48,291 bases of DNA from Muribaculaceae bacterium (GTDB lineage: Bacteria > Bacteroidota > Bacteroidia > Bacteroidales > Muribaculaceae): positions 1 to 48,291 of the forward strand of contig JAIDQZ010000122.1 of the NCBI GenBank assembly GCA_029062005.1. The letters run 5' to 3'. The notes under the pieces were generated by a model, which ran no database searches, was not told the origin of the DNA, and saw nothing but the letters and a program-made list of their open reading frames with translations. Of this stretch, positions 26,833 through 34,659 are shown piece by piece. Numbering within the stretch: position 1 is the first letter of the stretch; each line of letters begins with the position of its first letter. The position numbers and the translations under genes are program-made.

Positions 26833-28026
26833 ATGAATTCCTGCATACGCCTGATGATAATGATGCTGCTTATGGCGACTTGCCTTGCTTCGGCAGGGGA
26901 GCGGAATGACACGTGCGCCGGAATAAGGAGTGGAATAGGAATCGACTTACGCCCATCTTATGCATTCTCTTCATATCATGACGACATATTTAAGAAAATG
27001 GTGGATGTCTCGGATATAAGAAGCACAAGGCTTGCGATGTCGCTGCATCTTAAATACATCTTTGCCTTTTCTCCGGAATCACGTCAGGGCAGGCTGTATC
27101 CCGGTGCATGGCAGGGAATCGGTGCTTCTTTAAATTGTCTGGGAAATATCCGTGGAATTGGAATGCCTGTTTCGATATATGCATTTCAGGGTGCTCCTGT
27201 ATGCCGGCTCAATGACCACCTCTCGTTGTATTACGAGTGGAATTTCGGAGCCTCTTTCGGGTGGCGAAAATGTGACGGCGAGAAAGCGTATTCAAATCTG
27301 ATTGTAGGTTCGGATGTGAATGCCTGTATAAATATCAATGCCGGACTGAGGTGGGAAATCAGCGACAGATATGCATTGACTGCCGGAATTGACCTCACTC
27401 ATTTTTCAAATGGAAACACTTCGTTTCCCAATCCGGGAGTGAATATGGCTGGCGTGAAGGTCGGAGTCTCACGGTCGTTTGGCGCGAAGCCAATGGAATC
27501 CGGTAGGCGGCAGGAAGCCGATACACTCGGATTGCGTAAGAAGATTATGTTGGATGTTACTGCCTACGGCGCATGGCGGAAGCGAGTATATAGAGGCGGC
27601 GACACTCCGGTGCTTCTTAACGGGCATTTTGCTGTCGCCGGAATTGGCATGTCGCCGATGTGGAATGTCTCGAAGATATTCCGTACCGGACCGTCATTGG
27701 ATATCCAATGGGATGAGAGCACCGACCTTAAGAGTCATCATGCCTTTGGAACAACGTCAGACGATATTTGCTTCTATCGCCGGCAGTTTATAAATCAGGT
27801 ATGTTTCGGAATTTCCGGACGCGCTGAGCTCGTGATGCCTGTATTTTCGGTTAATGTAGGCATCGGATATAACTTCATTGGTCCGGAAGAGACAAGAGCT
27901 TCCTATGAGCTTGCCAACCTGAATGTCAGGATCACAGACCGTCTATTTGTCAATATAGGCTATCAGCTTCTTAATTTTCAGAAGCAGAATAACCTTATGC
28001 TCGGTCTCGGATACTCATTCTTCTGA
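26833..28026 (+). CDS. Acyloxyacyl hydrolase / PagL-type lipid A 3-O-deacylase (outer membrane barrel)
   Basis: The 397-aa protein has a signal peptide (1-21) and alternating-hydrophobicity beta strands ending in a terminal Phe, as in outer membrane barrels. DLTHFSNGNTSFPNPG (His190, Ser192, Asn193, Gly194) matches the PagL catalytic region, in which His and Ser act on the 3-O acyl ester of lipid A. The protein is about twice PagL length, as is usual for the Bacteroidota acyloxyacyl hydrolase family, with a second barrel-like half (about 230-397). ATG 26833 directly precedes the signal peptide and is preferred to an upstream TTG lying in the promoter. Its end overlaps the convergent GNAT gene by 12 bp. 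Confidence 0.82.
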   Translation: MNSCIRLMIMMLLMATCLASAGERNDTCAGIRSGIGIDLRPSYAFSSYHDDIFKKMVDVSDIRSTRLAMSLHLKYIFAFSPESRQGRLYPGAWQGIGASLNCLGNIRGIGMPVSIYAFQGAPVCRLNDHLSLYYEWNFGASFGWRKCDGEKAYSNLIVGSDVNACININAGLRWEISDRYALTAGIDLTHFSNGNTSFPNPGVNMAGVKVGVSRSFGAKPMESGRRQEADTLGLRKKIMLDVTAYGAWRKRVYRGGDTPVLLNGHFAVAGIGMSPMWNVSKIFRTGPSLDIQWDESTDLKSHHAFGTTSDDICFYRRQFINQVCFGISGRAELVMPVFSVNVGIGYNFIGPEETRASYELANLNVRITDRLFVNIGYQLLNFQKQNNLMLGLGYSFF

Positions 28027-28569
28027 AGAATGCATCACCATACGTCTGTATTTATGCCCGAAAAAGTTAACTTCTTCAGCTTCTTCAAATCCCAGACCGG
28101 CGTAATAAGCCTTTAGTCTTGGCTTTTCACGAGCCACAAGCAAAGCAAATCTGTCATATCCGAGTTTCTTCCCTTGCTTCATGGCGGCAAGCATGAGCGA
28201 TTTCCCTAATCCGTTGCCTCTGAATTCAGGTTCTATGGAAAGCGAGTCAAGATAATATTCTCCGGGATATGCCTCAATTGCAGTCTGCCTGATATCTGCG
28301 GGATCCACACCTTTCCATAGGCGTTGCCACGTATATTGCCGCAGGTCCTGGTAATCGTCGCCGGAATATGATATGATGCAGCCGACAGGCTTCCCGTCAG
28401 CTTCTGCGATCAATGACTTATTCCATGAATACATGGATTCCGGATCGGAGCAAGAGGTCCTGACCCATTCCAGATCGGATGTATCCATATCCAGAGCTGT
28501 CAGGACCGTCTTTGCCACATATTCCGAATCGTCTTTCCGGGCTTTCCTGATGATTATATTATCCTGCAT
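28015..28569 (-). CDS. GNAT-family N-acetyltransferase
   Basis: The 184-aa acyl-CoA-dependent transferase has acetyl-CoA binding motif A EPEFRGNGLGKSLM (near residues 113-126), a preceding strand YYLDSLSIE and the C-terminal AYYAGLGFEEAEE. The substrate is unknown. Its start codon shares one base with the panB stop (TGATG), so it is translationally coupled to panB. Confidence 0.88.
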   Translation of the reverse strand: MQDNIIIRKARKDDSEYVAKTVLTALDMDTSDLEWVRTSCSDPESMYSWNKSLIAEADGKPVGCIISYSGDDYQDLRQYTWQRLWKGVDPADIRQTAIEAYPGEYYLDSLSIEPEFRGNGLGKSLMLAAMKQGKKLGYDRFALLVAREKPRLKAYYAGLGFEEAEEVNFFGHKYRRMVMHSSEE

Positions 28570-29390
28570 CAGTATTGCTCTTTCTCGTTTGGAAAGTCGC
28601 CTGTCTTCACGTCACTGATGTAATGGCGGAATGCATCGGTCATTATTTCTCCAACATTGGCGTAGCGGCGTAAGAAACGGGGTGAGAATCCCATTGTCAT
28701 TCCGAGCATGTCATGCATCACGAGCACCTGTCCGTCGACTCCTCCGCCTGCTCCGATACCGATGACGGGAATTGTAAGCTCTCTGGCTACCTTCTCAGCA
28801 AGTTTTGCCGGGATCTTCTCAAGCACGATTGCGAAGCAGCCTATGTCTTCGAGCAGCTTTGCGTCTTCAATCAGTTTCTTGGCTTCGGCTTCCTCTTTCG
28901 CCCTCACGCTGTAGGTCCCGAATTTATTTATGCTCTGCGGGGTCAGTCCAAGATGACCCATCACGGGAATTCCTGCACACAATATTCTCTGGATGGACTC
29001 AGCGATTTCGGCTCCGCCTTCAAGCTTCAGGGCTTCTGCATGACTTTCTTTCATGACTCTTATGGCTGAGGCAAGAGCCTCTTTTGAATTGCCCTGGTAT
29101 GTGCCGAACGGAAGGTCGACCACTACGAGTGCACGCTTCACACCTTTCATCACCGACTTGGCATGATATATCATCTGGTCGAGGGTTATGGGAAGGGTGG
29201 TCACATTGCCTGCCATTACGTTTGAAGCGGAATCTCCTACAAGAATGACGTCCATTCCCGCTTCATCTACAAGTTTTGCCGAAGTATAGTCGTATGCCGT
29301 GAGCATCGAGATCTTTTCGCCGCGATGCTTCATTTCCGTAAGACGGCTTGTAGTCACCTTACGCGTGTTTTCTGCCTGTGCTGTTGACAC
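28569..29390 (-). CDS. panB: 3-methyl-2-oxobutanoate hydroxymethyltransferase
   Basis: The 273-aa enzyme makes ketopantoate from alpha-ketoisovalerate and methylene-THF, the first step of pantothenate synthesis. Family signatures are [34 protein letters not shown] (metal-binding Asp), [21 protein letters not shown] and [23 protein letters not shown] start at 29390 keeps the conserved RKVTTSRL segment, which the next ATG (residue 20) would lose. No panC or panD is nearby. Confidence 0.97.
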   Translation of the reverse strand: MSTAQAENTRKVTTSRLTEMKHRGEKISMLTAYDYTSAKLVDEAGMDVILVGDSASNVMAGNVTTLPITLDQMIYHAKSVMKGVKRALVVVDLPFGTYQGNSKEALASAIRVMKESHAEALKLEGGAEIAESIQRILCAGIPVMGHLGLTPQSINKFGTYSVRAKEEAEAKKLIEDAKLLEDIGCFAIVLEKIPAKLAEKVARELTIPVIGIGAGGGVDGQVLVMHDMLGMTMGFSPRFLRRYANVGEIMTDAFRHYISDVKTGDFPNEKEQY

Positions 29391-29463
29391 TTTGTTATAA
29401 TTGTTAATTATTAATGATCGATTATTTTGATTTCCGATATAGGAACAAACTCACAATTTAAAA

Positions 29464-30588
29464 TTAAGAATGAGTCTGAACTGCCCTGGTCGGTGGCAGC
29501 TCCCTGTTGCGGCGTTCGCATTCCTCCACTACCCTGTCGGCAAGATTGGAGAAAGCTTTTGCTTCCGGATTTTCCGATATCTCGCCACCCGTACATTCCG
29601 TTGCGGTGGGATGCCCGTTGTCTGCCATCTCGCATATGTCGGCTACCAGTGGTATCTGTGCCAGCAGCGGGACCTGCATCTTGTCGGCAAGTCTGGCAGC
29701 TCCTCCGTTGCCGAAGATATAATACCTTTCCTCGGGATGAGGAGCAGGAGTAAACCATGCCATGTTTTCTACGAGTCCGAGTATCGGAACATTGATCTTT
29801 TCACTGCGGAACATCCCTATCCCTTTGCGGGCATCGGCAAGCGCCACTTCCTGTGGAGTGCTGACGACGATCACTCCCGTTATAGGGAGCGTCTGCACCA
29901 GGGTAAGGTGTATGTCGCTTGTGCCCGGTGGCATGTCAATAAGGAAATAGTCGAGTTCGCCCCACCACGCCTCGCTGATAAGCTGCCGCAAGGCATTGGA
30001 AGCCATGCCTCCGCGCCATAGCACGGGACTCTCTTTATCCACTACAAATCCTATGCTGAGCATCTTGACACCATATTTTTCTATAGGGTCGATCCAGTCC
30101 TTGCCTTCCTGAGTCACCATATAGAGTTTTTCGTCCTCTACTCCAAACATCTTGGGCATGGATGGTCCGAATATATCTGCATCGAGAAGACCGACCTTAT
30201 AACCTTTGGCAGCCAAGGCGATGGCGAGGTTTGCGGAAACAGTGGATTTGCCTACGCCTCCTTTGCCCGAACTTACTCCGATGATGTTCTTGACCCCCGG
30301 AAGCGGAGTCTCTGGTTTTGGAGTCTCCGCCTGTCTGTATTTCACGGAAATACGTCCCTTTACATCAATGTCGGGATCTGCAAAGACCGGAAGGGTCGCT
30401 TCCGCTGCGCGTACTACTGATTTTATGAAAGGATCGGTCGGACGGTCAAAGATAAGTGAAAACGACACTTTGTTGCCATCGATGCGGATATCGTCTTCCA
30501 CCATTCCGAGTTCTACGATATTCTTCCCGTTGCCGGGATACTTGACATTTGCCAGCGCGTCAAGTATCAGTTTTGGGTATATAGCCAT
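29464..30588 (-). CDS. mrp: Mrp/NBP35-family Fe-S cluster carrier ATPase
   Basis: The 374-aa P-loop protein probably carries Fe-S clusters to apoproteins. An N-terminal MIP18-like domain (1-90) precedes the deviant Walker A SSGKGGVGKST near residue 107, and VLWRGGMASNALRQ and DYFLIDMPPGTSDIHL further on. ATG 30588 (MAIYPKLILDAL) begins the conserved domain; the open frame upstream to 30720 runs back over the trmB stop and is rejected. It lies 100 bp downstream of trmB. Confidence 0.94.
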   Translation of the reverse strand: MAIYPKLILDALANVKYPGNGKNIVELGMVEDDIRIDGNKVSFSLIFDRPTDPFIKSVVRAAEATLPVFADPDIDVKGRISVKYRQAETPKPETPLPGVKNIIGVSSGKGGVGKSTVSANLAIALAAKGYKVGLLDADIFGPSMPKMFGVEDEKLYMVTQEGKDWIDPIEKYGVKMLSIGFVVDKESPVLWRGGMASNALRQLISEAWWGELDYFLIDMPPGTSDIHLTLVQTLPITGVIVVSTPQEVALADARKGIGMFRSEKINVPILGLVENMAWFTPAPHPEERYYIFGNGGAARLADKMQVPLLAQIPLVADICEMADNGHPTATECTGGEISENPEAKAFSNLADRVVEECERRNRELPPTRAVQTHS

Positions 30589-30688
30589 TTTATCGAATGA
30601 TAAATGATGAATTATTAATGATAAATTTTGTTTTCTGATTTCCCGGTTTAGTCTTTTCCGTTGGCTTTTTGAGTCATGAGAAAGATTC

Positions 30689-31435
30689 TCAATTATTATA
30701 GGAGTGACGCCCGAATTCACTGTGGTAGTCGTCCTTCTCTATGTCAGAGCAGTCGGGCTCGATGATCTCTCCTTCGCCTATGCGGAATGATATGAGTTTT
30801 ATTGTCTTGCCTCGTGAAAGCCATTGCTGCTCATAGAATGTCTTTATCGAAGTCACGGGGTCTTCGAGTCCGCTTCCATAGAGGTCGTCTGTGATCTTCA
30901 GTATCTCAAATCCGTTGGCGTCGGCGAGACGCTTTGTGTATTCATATAGGAAAGGGGAATCGGTCTTCAGGTTTACGATTCCTCCTTCGCGGAGGAAAGT
31001 GCGGTAGTTGGTAAGAAAGCGCGATGATGTAAGGCGTTTTCTTGCTTTTTGCATCTGAGGGTCAGGAAATGTGATCCATATTTCATCTACCTCCCCGGGG
31101 CTGAAGAACTGGGATATCTGTTCGATTTCGGTTCGCAGGAATGCGGCATTGTCCATGCCTTTTCCCTCAACATCCTTTGCTCCTTTCCACATTCTGGCTC
31201 CCTTTATGTCTACTCCTATGTAATTGCGGTCGGGATTTGCCTCCGCAAGTCCTACGGTGTATTCCCCTTTGCCGCATCCGAGCTCAAGTGTGATCGGATT
31301 TGATCTGGAAAAGAAGTCGCTGTTCCATTTTCCCTTGAAAGGGAATCCTTTTTCTATCAGTATGTGTCTCGGATACTGGAGTACGCATCCAAACGTCTCC
31401 ATATCGGAGAATTTCTGCAATTTGTTCTTTCCCAT
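30689..31435 (-). CDS. trmB: tRNA (guanine-N7)-methyltransferase
   Basis: The 248-aa SAM-dependent enzyme methylates G46 in the variable loop of tRNAs. SAM motif LELGCGKGEYTVGLA lies near residue 52, NYIGVDIKGARMW near 71, and the family signature WITFPDPQMQKARKRLTSSR near 120-140. The N-terminal segment (1-45) is typical for Bacteroidota. It follows the rdgB-porZ frame by 36 bp. Confidence 0.96.
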   Translation of the reverse strand: MGKNKLQKFSDMETFGCVLQYPRHILIEKGFPFKGKWNSDFFSRSNPITLELGCGKGEYTVGLAEANPDRNYIGVDIKGARMWKGAKDVEGKGMDNAAFLRTEIEQISQFFSPGEVDEIWITFPDPQMQKARKRLTSSRFLTNYRTFLREGGIVNLKTDSPFLYEYTKRLADANGFEILKITDDLYGSGLEDPVTSIKTFYEQQWLSRGKTIKLISFRIGEGEIIEPDCSDIEKDDYHSEFGRHSYNN

Positions 31436-31471
31436 AGGAGTAGGTAAAGGTGTTTTTGTTAAGATATCAAT

Positions 31472-33973
31472 TTATCGATTGATGACGAGTATTTTTGTCG
31501 CTTCGCTGTAGCTGCCTCCTCCTGCACCGGAAGATGCGAGTACGAAGTAGACACCGCTCGGCACCCTGTTCAGATCCATGCCGCATACGTCCCACTGAAC
31601 TTTTCCGGCAGATGCCGGTCCAAGTTCGCGGACTATATTGCCTGCGGAGTCTGCGATCTTGACAATGCAGTCCTCTTCAAGGCCGTCGATAGTGACCCAT
31701 CCGAAGTAATCATGACGCACAGGATTAGGATAAGCCCTAACTTCGGAATTTCCTGATTCGCTTGCCTGCCCGCTTAGATAGTGTTCGCAAAGCCCCGCCG
31801 AGGTTGCTATCATCAATGAGTTATTGTCCGGATTATAGCATGTGGCGTAGACCAGATCGGAAGGAAGCATCGAGTTCTCGCTTGTGATTTCCTGAAGTAT
31901 TGTCTTGCCGTCGGGCGATGTGCATACGATTCCTCCTCCGGAAAGAGAAAACCATTTTCTTCCTAATCCGTCGATGGAGATATTATTTACGGTCGTGCCG
32001 TCAAGCAGATAGTCGGCAAGCGAGGTACCGTCATTTCGGCTCACCTTTATTCTCGAAACCTTGCCGGGTTCCGTGAATGCGTCATTGGGGTTTAATGTGA
32101 ATATGCCTACATCCGAGCTTATCCATATCAATCCGGTCGACGGATCCTCTGTGGCGCAATAGAGGTAGGTGTAATTGACAGATCCGTCCGCATCATAGAA
32201 AGATTCAATTTCCACCTTGCGGTCGTCGGATGTTTCCTCCGGAGTGCCGTTATGGTCGTAGACCACAATCGGCATCATAAACTTATTGAACCTGAAGAAT
32301 GTGATCAAGTCCTTGTTTGGCACATAGGTGGATGGCAGTGACAGCATCGATTTGACCGTACTGTTGACATTGAGAGGAAGTTTAATGAAAGGTTGGAAGG
32401 TCTCAGGAGAAGTGCTGGCGCGGCGCTGTTCGGGAGTCCACATCCAGATCTCCGCCAGATAGTCGTCTTCAACTTCTGTGTTAAGATGAGTCACTATCAG
32501 GTTTCCCTTGCTGTCAAACCGGGGATGGAGAAGAAAGAATGTATTGCCCCATGAAGAATATGGAGGCTGCAACGACACATGTCCCTGAGCATTGGGAAAG
32601 TCGTTGGTCCTTGTCATATGCAGCACTGATGAGTAGTCAGTGATGTTGTAACGGAGAAGACCGTTTGTCACTGAACCGAAATAAAACACATCAGGATCAT
32701 CCGGATCCTGAACCATTCCGCATGGATTTTTTATCCTGTTCACATTCTCCGGGTCAAGATAAGGAATGCCATACATGGACCATTCTCCACTTTTCCAGCC
32801 CGAGAGCAACTGAGGATTCGAAGTGTTATGGGAATCGAAATTATGATCAAGTCCGTGGGAGTTGACCAGCATGCCGTGCTGTGGAGTGTACAAAAGGGCA
32901 TTGCTCCTGAATGCAGCAGGCGCATTAGGTCTTGCTGCTTCTCTGGTGACAGTCATGGTGTTGTCGTCAGAGCGCTGTTTGGAATAAAATCCTTTGCGTG
33001 GCATCGCGAAAAAGATGTCTCTGGTGTCCCATGTTCCGCAGGCGGCTTCATAGTCATCAGTCATTTTGGGATAAGTGGTGCAATCGCCGGTCTCCCGGTT
33101 CATCTGGATGAGCTGGTTTTTGCGTGTGATCAGCAGTCCGTCTTTGTTCTGGACTATATTCGTGCCCTGGAAGCTTCCTTTGGATGCAACCTGAGGAAGT
33201 TCACTGTCTTCTGTAAATGTAAGTACATAATGCTCTTCCCTGCCGTTTACGTTTTTAGACGCCACACATTTTGTGGGGGAGAGCGATATTATATTCATGG
33301 CGTTGCTGCCATCCAGCCAGTTCAGTTCCTTGAAGTCTTCCAGAGAAGAGAATCTTGAATCCGCTTTATTCCAATATAATTTCCCGTCTTTCAGGATGAG
33401 CATCTTGTCAGATACGCGGGTGATCCCGTCGATCGGAGTATTGAAAATTCCACTGTAAGCCACTTCATGCCTGTTGTCATCTATCGCCAGGAATCCGAAT
33501 CCGGTGGCAAGGTACACCATGTCGGATATTGGATCAAAAGATATTGATGACACCTCCTTGGCAGTAAAGGATGTGTTGAAATTCTTTAATCCATGAATCG
33601 GATAGACATCACCGTTATCGTAAAGGATGTCTATTGTCTGATCATCATAGACTATTAGCAGATATTTTTTTCTGGCATTATAGCTTGCTGTCCTTATAAG
33701 CGAACCTGATAGAAAATTCTGTGTGTTGTAGGCACGTATTTCGCCGCTTCCCTTATCAAGACAGAACAGGAAGTCAATCTTTTCATTGTTGTCTTTTCCT
33801 GTGGCAAGATAAAGCTGGCTCTTGACAAGGAAGTAGGTCTTTTCGGGAGTGTCGAAGACGTTGTCGATATAGTTGTCGAAGGTATTGAACAGCATCCAGT
33901 CTGAAGTGCTGGCTGCCTGGAGCTGAAGGAATGAGAAAATGCATACGCATAGGGAGGATATCCATCTGATCAT
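31472..33973 (-). other. porZ: PorZ-like module with possible internal start
   Basis: An ATG at 33973 would give an 833-aa protein starting MIRWISSLCVCIFSFLQLQA, a good signal peptide with cleavage before or within AAS. It is followed by a PorZ-type N-terminal propeller (from ASTSDWMLFNTFDNYIDN), further two-component-regulator-like propeller blades to about residue 735 and a C-terminal T9SS sorting domain (AYPNPVRHDYFGWV, IVKIADSAGNIVREL, PSGVYFVLAS). In Porphyromonas gingivalis PorZ is a surface part of the T9SS attachment complex that supplies anionic LPS to PorU. Assignment to PorZ is by architecture and resemblance, so paralogous propeller proteins remain possible. Confidence 0.7.
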
Positions 33974-34534
33974 CGCGGACACGGCGCGTCCACGATGAGA
34001 AATGGCATTCTTTGCCTCATCCGTCATATCGGCGAAGCATATCCCTGTCTCTTCCGGAATGAAAATCGGATCATAGCCAAATCCGTGTGATCCACTCCGT
34101 TCTTTCGCTATCTTCCCTTCCACTTTCCCTTCAAACAGGTGCTCCTCGCCATTGAGCGACAGCGCCACACAAGTGCGGAACCGGGCACTGCGATCCTCAA
34201 CATCTACCATATTCTTCAGCAGCAGGTCGATATTGGCATCAGGATTGCAGTCATCGCCGGCATAGCGGGCTGTATGCACTCCCGGAGCGCCATCCAGGGC
34301 GTCGACCATCAGACCGGTGTCATCGGCAAAGCAGTCAAGACCGCAGGCATCCTTTATGGCACGCACCTTTATCAGCGCATTGCCCTCAAGAGTGTCTGAA
34401 GTCTCCGGTATGTCGTTGTGATATCCTATATCTTCGAGACTCAGTATGTCGAGCCTGTCGCCCGCAATGGCTCTCGCTTCGCGCAGTTTGCCTGCGTTGT
34501 TGGTTGCCATCACAAGTTTGAGTTTCTTTGTCAT
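31472..34534 (-). CDS. In-frame fusion: RdgB (XTP/dITP pyrophosphatase) and PorZ-like T9SS protein
   Basis: One uninterrupted 1020-codon frame encodes two normally separate proteins. Residues 1 to about 195 are a complete RdgB/HAM1 enzyme that removes deaminated purine nucleotides: ATNNAGKLREA, CFADDTGLMVDALDGAPGVHTARYAG split across 68-92, GFGYDPIFIP and NAISHRGRAVSAMI. From Met188 a signal peptide-like stretch leads into a secreted beta-propeller protein with a T9SS sorting domain. The RdgB C-terminal helix and the PorZ signal peptide share the same codons, and no in-frame stop separates them. Either PorZ is made from an internal start, or the stop was lost by mutation or sequence error. 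A cytosolic enzyme fused to an exported protein would be topologically odd. Confidence 0.85.
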   Translation of the reverse strand: MTKKLKLVMATNNAGKLREARAIAGDRLDILSLEDIGYHNDIPETSDTLEGNALIKVRAIKDACGLDCFADDTGLMVDALDGAPGVHTARYAGDDCNPDANIDLLLKNMVDVEDRSARFRTCVALSLNGEEHLFEGKVEGKIAKERSGSHGFGYDPIFIPEETGICFADMTDEAKNAISHRGRAVSAMIRWISSLCVCIFSFLQLQAASTSDWMLFNTFDNYIDNVFDTPEKTYFLVKSQLYLATGKDNNEKIDFLFCLDKGSGEIRAYNTQNFLSGSLIRTASYNARKKYLLIVYDDQTIDILYDNGDVYPIHGLKNFNTSFTAKEVSSISFDPISDMVYLATGFGFLAIDDNRHEVAYSGIFNTPIDGITRVSDKMLILKDGKLYWNKADSRFSSLEDFKELNWLDGSNAMNIISLSPTKCVASKNVNGREEHYVLTFTEDSELPQVASKGSFQGTNIVQNKDGLLITRKNQLIQMNRETGDCTTYPKMTDDYEAACGTWDTRDIFFAMPRKGFYSKQRSDDNTMTVTREAARPNAPAAFRSNALLYTPQHGMLVNSHGLDHNFDSHNTSNPQLLSGWKSGEWSMYGIPYLDPENVNRIKNPCGMVQDPDDPDVFYFGSVTNGLLRYNITDYSSVLHMTRTNDFPNAQGHVSLQPPYSSWGNTFFLLHPRFDSKGNLIVTHLNTEVEDDYLAEIWMWTPEQRRASTSPETFQPFIKLPLNVNSTVKSMLSLPSTYVPNKDLITFFRFNKFMMPIVVYDHNGTPEETSDDRKVEIESFYDADGSVNYTYLYCATEDPSTGLIWISSDVGIFTLNPNDAFTEPGKVSRIKVSRNDGTSLADYLLDGTTVNNISIDGLGRKWFSLSGGGIVCTSPDGKTILQEITSENSMLPSDLVYATCYNPDNNSLMIATSAGLCEHYLSGQASESGNSEVRAYPNPVRHDYFGWVTIDGLEEDCIVKIADSAGNIVRELGPASAGKVQWDVCGMDLNRVPSGVYFVLASSGAGGGSYSEATKILVINR

Positions 34535-34659
34535 ATCTGTCTATAAAGCGTGTGTTATTATTATTTTAACGTGAATGATTCGTCTTTATTACCCTATATG
34601 ACAGCAAAGGGGTGCTTCCAAGAGGGGAAACACCACCTTTTTAAGAAATTTTACAATTC

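Noticed and set aside
23561..28026. A polysaccharide utilization locus around the GH43 enzyme
   Set aside because: No SusC/SusD-like pair, hybrid two-component sensor or second glycoside hydrolase is adjacent.
30589..30720. 44-codon N-terminal extension of mrp
   Set aside because: It runs over the trmB stop and the conserved domain begins at ATG 30588.
34600..34640. leuS terminator
   Set aside because: The stem GGTG-TTCC/GGAA-CACC has a mismatch and the better T-run is on the opposite strand; too weak to call.
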